Both the position numbers and the translations under genes were made by a program. 12,718 nt of DNA from an uncultured Oscillospiraceae bacterium (GTDB taxonomy: Bacteria; Bacillota; Clostridia; Oscillospirales; Oscillospiraceae): the NCBI GenBank assembly GCA_934646175.1, contig CAKUEI010000046.1, positions 1-12,718 of the forward strand, in the 5' to 3' direction. The first letter of the stretch is position 1. Every line of letters begins with the position of its first letter. The notes under the pieces were generated by a model. The model was not told the origin of the DNA. It worked only from the letters and a program-made list of their open reading frames with translations, and did no database searches. Of the stretch, positions 5,812 to 12,510 are shown piece after piece.

Positions 5812-6091
5812 TGCAAAAGGCGAGGACGAGGACAAGTACCGCCTGACGCATCCTGATATAGAGAGCCGCCGGAGGGTGAAAGGCGGACAGGAGCGCGGGA
5901 GAAGGGAAATCACCTCCAGCTCTGCGGCTGAACCGGGCGGAAACCGCTCCTTACTAAGCTGCGGCGGGTGTGACCGTTATATCATATGCGAGTGGCCGGG
6001 GCCCGATTGGGGCGCACCGACAAAAAGAGTGGTACCGCAGAGCGATGTGCGCTTTGTCTCTTTCAAAAAGAGGCAGAGCGTTTTCCTTTTT
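5812..6091 (+). promoter_or_regulatory. T-box leader (isoleucine type) controlling ileS
   Basis: The leader senses uncharged tRNA and allows readthrough when isoleucyl-tRNA is low. Stem I shows AGTA at 5835-5838. Its apical hairpin CCGCC/GGCGG (5866-5870, 5882-5886) has a GGGTGAAA loop, and CCTG/CAGG lies below it. ATC at 5909-5911, followed by A, is the likely specifier for the GAU anticodon of tRNA-Ile. The T-box core TGGTACC is at 6030-6036, with TGGT able to pair with the ACCA tRNA end. The antiterminator can form from AAAGAG (6024-6029) with CTCTTT (6058-6063), plus GCAGAGCG with CGCTTTGT. This uses the left arm of the terminator (6050-6062), so the two folds exclude each other. Specifier choice is inferred from position; the T-box call itself is firm. 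Confidence 0.93.
6050..6091 (+). terminator. T-box expression-platform terminator
   Basis: CGCTTTGTCTCTT (6050-6062) pairs with AAGAGGCAGAGCG (6068-6080) over 13 bp including two G-U pairs, with a five-base loop and a T-rich tail (TTTT, CC, TTTTT to 6091). It ends 72 bases before the ileS ATG and competes with the antiterminator. Confidence 0.92.
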
Positions 6092-6163
6092 CCCCAACTG
6101 GGAAAGATGCAGCTGCGGGAGAAACATGCAGAAACAAAACATGACATAAAAGGAGAAGACACC

Positions 6164-8986
6164 ATGGATTACAACAAGACCGTGCATCTGCCGGAGACCG
6201 ACTTCCCCATGCGGGCCGCCCTGCCCAAGCGGGAGCCGGACATGCTGAAGGAATTCTATGACCACGACCTTTATCACAAGATGGTGGACCGCAACGACGG
6301 AAAGCCCCTGTTCGTGCTGCACGACGGCCCTCCGTACGCCAACGGCAACATCCACATCGGCACGGCCCTGAACAAGATCCTGAAGGACTTTATCGTGAAG
6401 TCCCATAACATGATGGGCTTTCAGGCCCCCTATGTTCCAGGCTGGGACACCCACGGCCTGCCCATTGAGACCGCCGTGCTGAAGGACAAGAAGGTCAAAC
6501 GCGAGGAGATGACCACGGCCCAGTTCCGGGACAAGTGCCGGGAGTTTGCCCTGGGCTTCATCGACAAGATGACCGGTCAGTTCCAGCGGCTGGGCGTTCT
6601 GGGCGAGTGGGAAAACCCCTACATCACCCTGAAGACAGAATTCGAGGCCAAGCAGATCGAAGTGTTCGGAAAGATGGCCGAGAAGGGCTACATCTATAAG
6701 GGCATGAAGCCCGTTTACTGGTGCCCCCACGACCAGACCGCCCTGGCGGAGGCCGAGATCGAGTATGCCGACGACCCCTGTACCACCATTTTTGTGAAGT
6801 TCCCCGTGCTGGACGACAACGGGAAGCTGGGGCAGTACTGCGACCTTGCAAAGCTCTACTTCGTCATCTGGACCACCACGCCGTGGACCATTCCCGGCAA
6901 CATGGCCATCAGCGTAAACGGCGATTTTGAGTACGTGCTGCTGCAGGCCCCCAACGGCGAGGTGTACATCCTGGCCAAGGAGCTTGTGAAGAGCGTCTGC
7001 AAGGCGGCGGGGCTCAACGAGGAGCAGTGCAGCGTGCTGGCCACGGTGATGGGCAGCGACCTGGAGCTGATGAAGGCAAAGCACCCCCTCTTCGACCGTG
7101 AGAGCGTGATCCTCTGCGGCGACCACGTGACGCTGGAAGCCGGTACCGGCTGTGTCCACACCGCCCCCGGCTTCGGCGCGGACGACTTCAACATCTGCCG
7201 CCGGTACGACAAGGCGGGGCTGACCAACATCGGCGTGCCCGTGCCGGTGAACGCCAAGGGCGTCATGACCGACGAAAAGTATAACGGCCAGTTCTATGCC
7301 AAGGGCAACGACATGGTGGTGGCTGATCTGGAAGAAGCCGGCTATCTGCTGGCCAAGGAAAGCATCGTCCACTCCTATCCCCACTGCTGGCGCTGCAAAA
7401 AGCCCATCATCTTCCGCGCCACCGAGCAGTGGTTCTGCAGCGTGGACGCCATCAAGGACGCGGCGGTGAAGGCTTGCGACGACATCAAGTGGAAGCCCGA
7501 ATGGGGCAAGGACCGCATGACCAGCATGATCACCGAGCGCAACGACTGGTGCATCTCCCGCCAGCGCGTGTGGGGCGTGCCCATCCCCATCTTCTACTGC
7601 GACGACTGTGGCGCGGACATCGTGACGCCGGAGACCATCGAAAAGGTGTCCGCCCTGTTCCGGGAGCACGGCTCCAACATCTGGTTTGAAAAGGACGCGC
7701 AGGAGCTGCTGCCCGAGGGCTTCGTCTGCCCCAAGTGCGGCAAGGCCCACTTCTCCAAGGAGACCGACATCATGGACGTGTGGTTCGACTCCGGCTCCAC
7801 CTGGGCGGCGGTGGCCGACCAGCGCCCCTATTTGAGATACCCCGCCGACCTCTATCTGGAAGGCGGCGACCAGTACCGCGGCTGGTTCCAGTCCAGCATG
7901 CTGACCTCCATTGCTGTTAACGGCAAGGCTCCCTATAAGCAGATCGTGACCCACGGCTGGACCGTGGACGGCGAGGGCAAGGCTATGCACAAGTCTTTGG
8001 GCAACGCCGTGTCCCCTGACGACGTGATCAAGGACTACGGCGCGGACATGCTGCGCCTGTGGGTGGCCTCCGCCGATTACACCCAGGACATGCGCATTTC
8101 CCCCGAGATCCTGAAGCAGCTGAGCCAGGCCTACCTGAAGATCCGCAACACCGCCCGGTACATGCTGGGCAATCTGGCCGGGTTCGACCCCGATCAGCGG
8201 GTACGGGTGCAGGATATGCTGGCACTGGACCGCTGGGCGGTGGCGCAGCTGAACGATCTTGCCAAAACAGTGCGCGCGGCCTATGACAGCTATGAGTTCC
8301 ACGCGGCGTATCGCGCGGTGTATAACTTCTGCGTGGTGGAGATGTCCAACTTCTATCTGGACATCATCAAGGACCGGCTGTACTGCGGCGACGATGCCTC
8401 CCGCGCCAGTGCCCAGAGCGCGCTGTACACCATTTTGGACGGCATGACCCGCCTCATCGCCCCCATTCTGGCGTTCACCAGCGACGAGATCTGGCACGCC
8501 ATGGCCCATCCTGAGGGGGTGAACGCGGAAAGCGTTCTGCTGAACGATATGCCCGACTATGAAGAGGCGCTGGCCTTGTCCGAGGCAGAGAGCGCCCGGT
8601 GGGCGAAGATGGAAGCTGTGCGCAACGCGGTGAACAAGGCACTGGAGATCGCCCGCGGTGAACAGGGCATCAAGAAGGCGCAGGACGCCGATGTTACCCT
8701 GAATCTGGACGAGAAGACCATGGAGAGCTGGAAGAAGGGCGAGTTCCTGCCCGGCTTCGACGAGAGCGACATGGCGGCCATTTTCATCGTCTCTCAGGTG
8801 ACGGTGCAGCCGGGCACGGACGGCTACCACAGTGAGGAGCTGGAGGGCGTTGGCGTGACCGTGGCGGCTGCCGAGGGAGAGAAATGCCCCCGCTGCTGGA
8901 ACCACAGCAGGAAGATCGGCACCCCCGGCCACCACACGGAGCTTTGTGACCGGTGTGCCAAGGTACTGGGTCTGCTGAACGAATAA
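6164..8986 (+). CDS. ileS: Isoleucyl-tRNA synthetase
   Basis: This class I synthetase charges tRNA-Ile and edits misactivated valine. The product is 940 residues, typical of bacterial IleRS. Visible are DGPPYANGNIHIGT (class I HIGH motif as HIGT, residues 64-67), PGWDTHGLPIE, the editing-domain segments TTTPWTIPGN and HTAPGFGADDF with its Asp, DVWFDSGSTW, and the KMSKS-equivalent AMHKS (607-611) followed by LGN. Two Cys pairs (C479/C482 and C522/C525) suggest an inserted zinc ribbon near the active site. C908/C911 and C928/C931 form the usual C-terminal zinc finger. ATG 6164 follows AAGGAG at 6150-6155; the frame is open upstream, but that part is the T-box. Expression is governed by the T-box leader. 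The order divIVA-ileS-lspA-rluD matches Bacillus. Confidence 0.97.
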   Translation: MDYNKTVHLPETDFPMRAALPKREPDMLKEFYDHDLYHKMVDRNDGKPLFVLHDGPPYANGNIHIGTALNKILKDFIVKSHNMMGFQAPYVPGWDTHGLPIETAVLKDKKVKREEMTTAQFRDKCREFALGFIDKMTGQFQRLGVLGEWENPYITLKTEFEAKQIEVFGKMAEKGYIYKGMKPVYWCPHDQTALAEAEIEYADDPCTTIFVKFPVLDDNGKLGQYCDLAKLYFVIWTTTPWTIPGNMAISVNGDFEYVLLQAPNGEVYILAKELVKSVCKAAGLNEEQCSVLATVMGSDLELMKAKHPLFDRESVILCGDHVTLEAGTGCVHTAPGFGADDFNICRRYDKAGLTNIGVPVPVNAKGVMTDEKYNGQFYAKGNDMVVADLEEAGYLLAKESIVHSYPHCWRCKKPIIFRATEQWFCSVDAIKDAAVKACDDIKWKPEWGKDRMTSMITERNDWCISRQRVWGVPIPIFYCDDCGADIVTPETIEKVSALFREHGSNIWFEKDAQELLPEGFVCPKCGKAHFSKETDIMDVWFDSGSTWAAVADQRPYLRYPADLYLEGGDQYRGWFQSSMLTSIAVNGKAPYKQIVTHGWTVDGEGKAMHKSLGNAVSPDDVIKDYGADMLRLWVASADYTQDMRISPEILKQLSQAYLKIRNTARYMLGNLAGFDPDQRVRVQDMLALDRWAVAQLNDLAKTVRAAYDSYEFHAAYRAVYNFCVVEMSNFYLDIIKDRLYCGDDASRASAQSALYTILDGMTRLIAPILAFTSDEIWHAMAHPEGVNAESVLLNDMPDYEEALALSEAESARWAKMEAVRNAVNKALEIARGEQGIKKAQDADVTLNLDEKTMESWKKGEFLPGFDESDMAAIFIVSQVTVQPGTDGYHSEELEGVGVTVAAAEGEKCPRCWNHSRKIGTPGHHTELCDRCAKVLGLLNE

Positions 8987-9002
8987 AAGTCTATCGTAAA
9001 CG

Positions 9003-9037
9003 AAAGCCCCTGCGTTGGAATGGACGCAGGGGCTTTT
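9003..9037 (+). terminator. Intrinsic terminator of ileS
   Basis: AAAGCCCCTGCGT (9003-9015) and ACGCAGGGGCTTT (9024-9036) form a perfect 13-bp stem with an eight-base loop. The T-tail is short (four T), but the upstream A-run makes the stem end AU-rich. It begins 16 bases after the ileS stop. Confidence 0.88.
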
Positions 9038-9060
9038 CGCTGCGGCGGGACGCGGGTTTG

Positions 9061-9130
9061 CTCGCCGCGGGCGAGGACGAAAGAACGCCGCCTGCGGGCG
9101 GCGGGGAACGTTGCCCTGCGCGGGCGGCGC
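9061..9130. repeat. GC-rich hairpin modules, including 28-base module copy 2
   Basis: Three adjacent small stems occur here. They are CTCGCC/GGCGAG (9061-9066, 9070-9075), CGCCGCC/GGCGGCG (9086-9092, 9097-9103, TGCG loop) and GCCC/GGGC (9113-9116, 9122-9125). The last lies in the 28-base block 9103-9130 shared with 5674-5701. The piece 9075-9090 resembles the stretch before the sepF-divIVA hairpin. The modules lead directly into the second copy of the long repeat, so the whole noncoding stretch looks like a mosaic of genome-resident elements. Confidence 0.55.
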
Positions 9131-9131
9131 A

Positions 9132-9251
9132 AACCCATTTCTTGAAAAGAAACGGGTTTGACCCAAAGAAATTTGCAGCAGCGGCTTGTCTGTACTTCTT
9201 ATGTCCGGCGCGCAAAGTTTGGACGGGTCAGTGCGCTGACCGGCGCGTAGC
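9132..9251. repeat. Interspersed intergenic repeat, copy 2
   Basis: This is the second copy of the element at 2009-2128. Bases 9132-9179 are identical to copy 1. Bases 9180-9230 align without gaps at 43 of 51 positions, and a shared CGGCGCG(C/T)AGC marks the far end. The hairpin (9132-9143 with 9147-9158) and the TGACCC/GGGTCA pair (9159-9164, 9225-9230) are both kept. It sits between the ileS terminator and the lspA promoter, in the same orientation as copy 1. Translation of both copies shows no conserved start codon and no bias toward silent changes, so a peptide is unlikely. Confidence 0.8.
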
Positions 9252-9331
9252 TGTGCTTTGCGGTGGACGAAAGAGCCTGTACTTCCTGCCAAAAGATGGT
9301 AGGGGCGCTTATGCCGCTGGGGACTGCCTGC

Positions 9332-9361
9332 TTGCCAAAACGCCGCACACCGTGGTACAAT
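9332..9361 (+). promoter_or_regulatory. Promoter of lspA-rluD
   Basis: TTGCCA at 9332-9337 and TACAAT at 9356-9361 with an 18-base spacer, and TG at 9353-9354 giving an extended -10. Transcription would start near 9368, ahead of the ribosome site AAAGGAG at 9383-9389. This fits the terminator found after ileS, which leaves lspA needing its own promoter. The bases between the repeat (9251) and this site show no other clear element. Confidence 0.7.
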
Positions 9362-9398
9362 AACACCCGATGAATTTGTAACAAAGGAGCCGAAGAGT

Positions 9399-9869
9399 AT
9401 GCTCTATCTGATCCTGGCGGCCGCCCTCATTGTGGTGGACCAGATCGTGAAGGTTTTTGTGCGGGCGAACATCCCCCTGGGCGGATCCATGCCCTTTCTG
9501 CCAAACGTGCTGGAACTGACGTATTTACAGAACACGGGGGCGGCGTTTTCCCTTTTTGAAAAGCACACGTGGATCCTGACCCTGATCTCGGCGGCGGCGG
9601 CGGTGGCCATTTTCCTGCTGCTGATGCTGAAAAAGGGCCTTCGGCACCCGGCGGGGCGGTGCATTCTGGCCATGCTGCTGGCGGGGACGGTGGGCAATCT
9701 CATCGACCGGGCGGCATTCGGCTATGTGACCGATATGTTCCGGACACTGTTCATGGATTTTGCCATTTTCAACGTGGCGGACATCTGCCTGACGGTGGGG
9801 TGCGTACTGCTGATCGTCTACGTCCTTTTCTTCTACGACAAACTGGAGAAAAAGGGGAAAAAGGCATGA
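9399..9869 (+). CDS. lspA: Lipoprotein signal peptidase (signal peptidase II)
   Basis: This inner-membrane aspartic protease removes signal peptides from lipid-modified prolipoproteins. The 156-residue product has four hydrophobic segments, near residues 1-20, 57-77, 86-103 and 127-146. Conserved motifs are DQIVK (D14), LQNTGAAFS, GNLIDR (99-104), GYVTDM with catalytic Asp112, and FNVADICLTVG with catalytic Asp128. The C-terminus is Lys-rich and cytoplasmic. ATG 9399 follows AAAGGAG with nine-base spacing. The stop overlaps the start of rluD by four bases (ATGA), so the two are translationally coupled, as lspA and the RluD-type gene ylyB are neighbours in Bacillus. Confidence 0.97.
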   Translation: MLYLILAAALIVVDQIVKVFVRANIPLGGSMPFLPNVLELTYLQNTGAAFSLFEKHTWILTLISAAAAVAIFLLLMLKKGLRHPAGRCILAMLLAGTVGNLIDRAAFGYVTDMFRTLFMDFAIFNVADICLTVGCVLLIVYVLFFYDKLEKKGKKA

Positions 9870-10789
9870 GCGGGCCGGTGCGGCTTTCCGGGGCGCTGGA
9901 GGGCGAGCGGGCGGACGTGTTTCTGGCCCGGGTGCTGCCGGATCTGAGCCGGAGCGGCGCCCAGCGCCTTTTAGAGCAGGGCCTGGCCCTGCGGGAGGAC
10001 GGGCGGAGCCTGAAGAAAAACGAAAAGCTTACAGCGGATGCGGTGCTTTCCGTTACCCTGCCGGAGGTATCGGAGAGCGAGCTTCTGCCCCAGAATATCC
10101 CGCTGGACGTGCGGTATGAAGACGACGATGTGATCGTGGTGAACAAGCCGGTGGGCATGGTGGTCCACCCCGCAGCGGGACATGAGGACGGCACATTGGT
10201 AAACGCACTGTTATATCACTGTGGAGAATCACTATCCGGAATCGGTGGAGAGAAGCGGCCAGGCATCGTCCACCGCATTGACAAGGACACCAGCGGCCTG
10301 ATCATCGCGGCGAAGAACGACCGGGCTCACACTTCCCTCTCCGAACAGTTGAAGGACCACAGCATGTACCGCGTTTACGCGGCAGTGGCCATCGGAGGCT
10401 TTCGGGCGGACGAGGGGACGGTGGACGCCCCCATCGGTCGCAGCCGGACAGACCGGAAGAAAATGGCCATTGACCGGCAGGGGGGGCGGCGGGCCGCCAC
10501 CCATTGGAAGGTGGAGGAACGCTTTTCCGGCTATACCCACCTGACCTGCCGGCTGGAGACCGGACGTACCCACCAGATCCGGGTCCACATGGCCTCTCTG
10601 GGGCACCCGCTGCTGGGGGACAAAGTGTACGGCGGGGCGCGGAAGCAGTGGGACTGGCTGGAGGGTCAGTGCCTGCACGCGAAAAAGCTGAGCTTTCTCC
10701 ATCCGGCCACGGGGGAGCGAGTAACGGTGTCGGCGCCGCTGCCCGACTGGTTTGACAAGGTATTGACAAAGCTCCGCGCCATAGAGTAA
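9866..10789 (+). CDS. rluD: RluD-family 23S rRNA pseudouridine synthase
   Basis: Enzymes of this family convert uridine to pseudouridine in large-subunit rRNA. The 307-residue product begins with an S4-like RNA-binding domain (about residues 14-65). The RluA/RluD catalytic domain follows, with VVNKPVGMVVHP, GIVHRIDKDTSGL with the catalytic Asp139, the VYGG turn and GRTHQIRVHMASLGHPLLGD. It starts at ATG 9866, which overlaps the lspA stop; AAGGGGA upstream lies inside the lspA end. The frame continues open upstream inside lspA, but that part is unrelated. The exact target uridines cannot be told from sequence, so the symbol denotes the family. The stop codon lies inside the -10 box of the next promoter. 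Confidence 0.92.
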   Translation: MSGPVRLSGALEGERADVFLARVLPDLSRSGAQRLLEQGLALREDGRSLKKNEKLTADAVLSVTLPEVSESELLPQNIPLDVRYEDDDVIVVNKPVGMVVHPAAGHEDGTLVNALLYHCGESLSGIGGEKRPGIVHRIDKDTSGLIIAAKNDRAHTSLSEQLKDHSMYRVYAAVAIGGFRADEGTVDAPIGRSRTDRKKMAIDRQGGRRAATHWKVEERFSGYTHLTCRLETGRTHQIRVHMASLGHPLLGDKVYGGARKQWDWLEGQCLHAKKLSFLHPATGERVTVSAPLPDWFDKVLTKLRAIE

Positions 10790-10792
10790 AAT
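10763..10792 (+). promoter_or_regulatory. Promoter of the TPP riboswitch-thiT transcript
   Basis: TTGACA at 10763-10768 and TAAAAT at 10787-10792 with an 18-base spacer, an 11 of 12 match. It overlaps the 3' end of rluD, whose TAA stop (10787-10789) is part of the -10. The start would be near 10799, about 20 bases before the aptamer. Confidence 0.88.
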
Positions 10793-10818
10793 CAAGAACA
10801 GACCGCGAGACAAACGAA

Positions 10819-10918
10819 ATAACAGGGGCGCTGGGCGCATGTCCGGCTGAGATTGGGGCGTATGGCCGCCCCAGGTCACCTTGAACCTGATCCGGGTAAT
10901 GCCGGCGTAGGAAGTTAT
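10819..10918 (+). promoter_or_regulatory. TPP riboswitch aptamer (THI element)
   Basis: The canonical TPP-aptamer core is present: GGGGCGCTGG, CTGAGA at 10847-10852, TTGAACCTGAT (10881-10891), then GGGTAATGCCGGCGTAGG. P1 is ATAAC (10819-10823) with GTTAT (10914-10918). Thiamine pyrophosphate binding should favour the downstream terminator and shut off thiT and the gene after it. The CATGAG/CTCATG hairpin at 10923-10938 lies between aptamer and terminator and may take part in switching. Confidence 0.97.
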
Positions 10919-10950
10919 CAGACATGAGGCGTCTCATGCCGTTTTCTTTC

Positions 10951-10984
10951 GTACCGCATTGCGCGTTTGCATGCGGTACTTTTT
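10951..10984 (+). terminator. Terminator of the TPP riboswitch expression platform
   Basis: GTACCGCAT (10951-10959) pairs perfectly with ATGCGGTAC (10971-10979) over 9 bp with an 11-base loop, followed by five T residues (10980-10984). It lies 14 bases before the thiT start, so control is by transcription termination. Confidence 0.9.
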
Positions 10985-10998
10985 CTGCAGGGAGCGAC

Positions 10999-11601
10999 AT
11001 GACTATGACCCAAACGAAACCAAAGGCCACCATGACCCATTATCTGGTGGAGAGCGCCATTATGCTGGCCATCGGCACGGTGCTGAGCGAGCTGAGCTTC
11101 CACGGCCCATGGGCCCTGGGCGGCAGCATCACCTTCTGTTCCATGCTGCCGCTGGTACTGATCTCTATCCGGTACGGCACGAAGCGGGGGCTGTGCACCG
11201 CACTGGTGTACAGCATTCTGCAGCTCGTGCTGGGGGCAGCGAACGTGCAGTACGCCACCAGCGTGGGCATGGCAGTGGGGATCATCCTGCTGGACTACAT
11301 CCTGCCCTTTACGGCGATCGGCTTTTCCGGCGCGTTTTACCGGAAGACGAAAAATCCCCGGGCGGGGCTGGCGGCCGGCATTGTGGTGACCTTTCTTCTG
11401 CGGCTGCTGTTTCATTTCATCAGCGGGACGTGGATCTGGGAGGTGCTGTGGCCCAATGTGCTGGGCTGGGCGGCGCCTATCTGGTCCATTGCCTATAACG
11501 GAAGCTATATGATCCCCGAGATCATCATCACCACCGTGGTGGCGGTTTTGCTGTACGCAACGCCGCTGAGACGGTATTTTGACGGCGAGGACTTGAAGTA
11601 A
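10999..11601 (+). CDS. thiT: Thiamine ECF transporter substrate-binding component ThiT
   Basis: ThiT is the membrane S-component that captures thiamine for a shared energy-coupling module (EcfA, EcfA', EcfT), which is not encoded in this window. The 200-residue product is almost wholly hydrophobic with about six predicted membrane segments. Family features include the WALGGSITFCSMLPL stretch, the LDYILPFTAIGFSG stretch, the WIW aromatic patch near the FHFISGT segment, and the YNGSYMIPE motif near the C-terminus, a region that lines the thiamine pocket in known ThiT. ATG 10999 is used; AGGGAG ends four bases before it and ten bases before the in-frame ATG at 11005, so either could serve. Starts upstream fall inside the riboswitch terminator. 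The TPP riboswitch in front supports thiamine as substrate. Confidence 0.94.
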   Translation: MTMTQTKPKATMTHYLVESAIMLAIGTVLSELSFHGPWALGGSITFCSMLPLVLISIRYGTKRGLCTALVYSILQLVLGAANVQYATSVGMAVGIILLDYILPFTAIGFSGAFYRKTKNPRAGLAAGIVVTFLLRLLFHFISGTWIWEVLWPNVLGWAAPIWSIAYNGSYMIPEIIITTVVAVLLYATPLRRYFDGEDLK

Positions 11602-11615
11602 GGACGGATGCTGAA

Positions 11616-12431
11616 GTGGGAAAATTTGATGGCGTACTGCTGGCCAGCGATTTTGACGATACCCTGTGCGACGGGAAGACCGATGTCATTCCGGAGCGAA
11701 GCCTTGCGCGGCTGAGAAGATTCATGGCGGAAGGCGGGCGGTTCCTCATTGCCACCGGCCGGGCGCTGGAGGCATTTACCCCGTGGGCGGACAAGGTGCC
11801 CATGAACGCCCCGGCGGTGCTGAGCAACGGCTCGCTCATCTACGATTTTTCCACGAAGGAGGAGCTGGAGCACGTCTATCTCCCCGAAGAGGCGGCGAAC
11901 GACTGTGCCGAGCTGTGCAGGCAGTTCCCGGAGCTGGCCTTTGAGGCGTACTGCGGGGACAATATCTACGTGTTCCGGCCCAACGCGGTGACGGAAGGGC
12001 ACATGAAAAAGGTGGGGTGCCATTATACGGCGTGCACCATTGAGAAAATGCCCCGGCCGTGGACCAAGGTGATCTTTCAGGAGGATCACGAGTACTTAAG
12101 AACGGTGCAGAAGGAATTCCTGCGGCAGTGGGGGGACCGGTACGAGTGCATTTTCTCCAGCCGTTACCTGCTGGAGCTGACGGGGAAGGATACCACCAAG
12201 GGCACGGCGGTGCTGAAGGTGGCAAAGGTTTTGGGCATCGACCGGAAGAACATTTACTGCATCGGGGACAACCCCAACGACCTGCCCATGCTGAACTGTG
12301 CGGCGATCCCCTTCGTTCCCGGCAACGCGCCGGAGATGATGCGGACGGCCAAGGGGGTACACGTGGTGTCTCCCTGCGCAGAGGGCGCGGTGGCTGATGT
12401 GGTGGACGCCCTGAGCGAGATCTACAAATAG
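11616..12431 (+). CDS. Cof-type (IIB) HAD-family phosphatase
   Basis: The 271-residue product has all four HAD motifs: DFDDT (D12, D14, T16) as nucleophile and acid-base pair, IATGR with Thr47, Lys195 in the TTKG segment, and GDNPND (217-222) for magnesium. A large insertion between motifs II and III, with VLSNGSLIYD at its start, is the C2 cap typical of Cof-like sugar-phosphate and cofactor-phosphate hydrolases. The start is GTG 11616, preceded by a weak AAGGA; no better in-frame start is visible. It lies 14 bases after thiT with no terminator between, so it should share TPP riboswitch control. E. coli Cof hydrolyses a thiamine-pathway pyrophosphate, so a thiamine-related phosphate substrate is a fair guess, not a demonstrated one. 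Confidence 0.9.
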   Translation: MGKFDGVLLASDFDDTLCDGKTDVIPERSLARLRRFMAEGGRFLIATGRALEAFTPWADKVPMNAPAVLSNGSLIYDFSTKEELEHVYLPEEAANDCAELCRQFPELAFEAYCGDNIYVFRPNAVTEGHMKKVGCHYTACTIEKMPRPWTKVIFQEDHEYLRTVQKEFLRQWGDRYECIFSSRYLLELTGKDTTKGTAVLKVAKVLGIDRKNIYCIGDNPNDLPMLNCAAIPFVPGNAPEMMRTAKGVHVVSPCAEGAVADVVDALSEIYK

Positions 12432-12436
12432 AAAAG

Positions 12437-12468
12437 AAGCGAGGAAGTCATCAGACTTCCTCGCTTTT
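12437..12468. terminator. Terminator after the thiT-HAD operon, possibly bidirectional
   Basis: AAGCGAGGAAGTC (12437-12449) and GACTTCCTCGCTT (12454-12466) form a perfect 13-bp stem with an ATCA loop. On the + strand four T residues end at 12468. On the - strand the stem is followed by CTTTTC, so it could also stop the converging gene whose end is at 12511. Confidence 0.85.
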
Positions 12469-12510
12469 CATTTTCAAGGCCCAGCGCAGAGGATTCCGTT
12501 TGAACACTTA

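Noticed and set aside
5777..6163. N-terminal extension of IleRS from an upstream in-frame start
   Set aside because: The stretch is the promoter and T-box leader with a terminator. ATG 6164 has a strong ribosome site and gives the normal IleRS N-terminus.
9132..9230. The long repeat as a small conserved peptide gene: both copies translate to a similar stretch starting THFLKRNGFDPKKF
   Set aside because: There is no shared start codon or ribosome site. Differences between copies are mostly amino-acid changing, and the frames run into unrelated sequence on both sides. Shared DNA structure explains the similarity better.
5954..9292. Very long open frame on the - strand opposite ileS
   Set aside because: It is the antisense of a confidently identified gene in GC-rich DNA. 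Its translation is His/Val/Leu/Gly-rich without recognisable domains.
9569..9865. Longer form of the pseudouridine synthase starting inside lspA
   Set aside because: The upstream part is low-complexity Gly/Pro/Arg translation of the lspA gene in another frame. ATG 9866 gives the normal family length and an ATGA overlap.
10924..10998. ThiT start within the riboswitch expression platform
   Set aside because: The segment contains the terminator hairpin and encodes no ThiT-like residues. Starts at 10999 or 11005 have a ribosome site.
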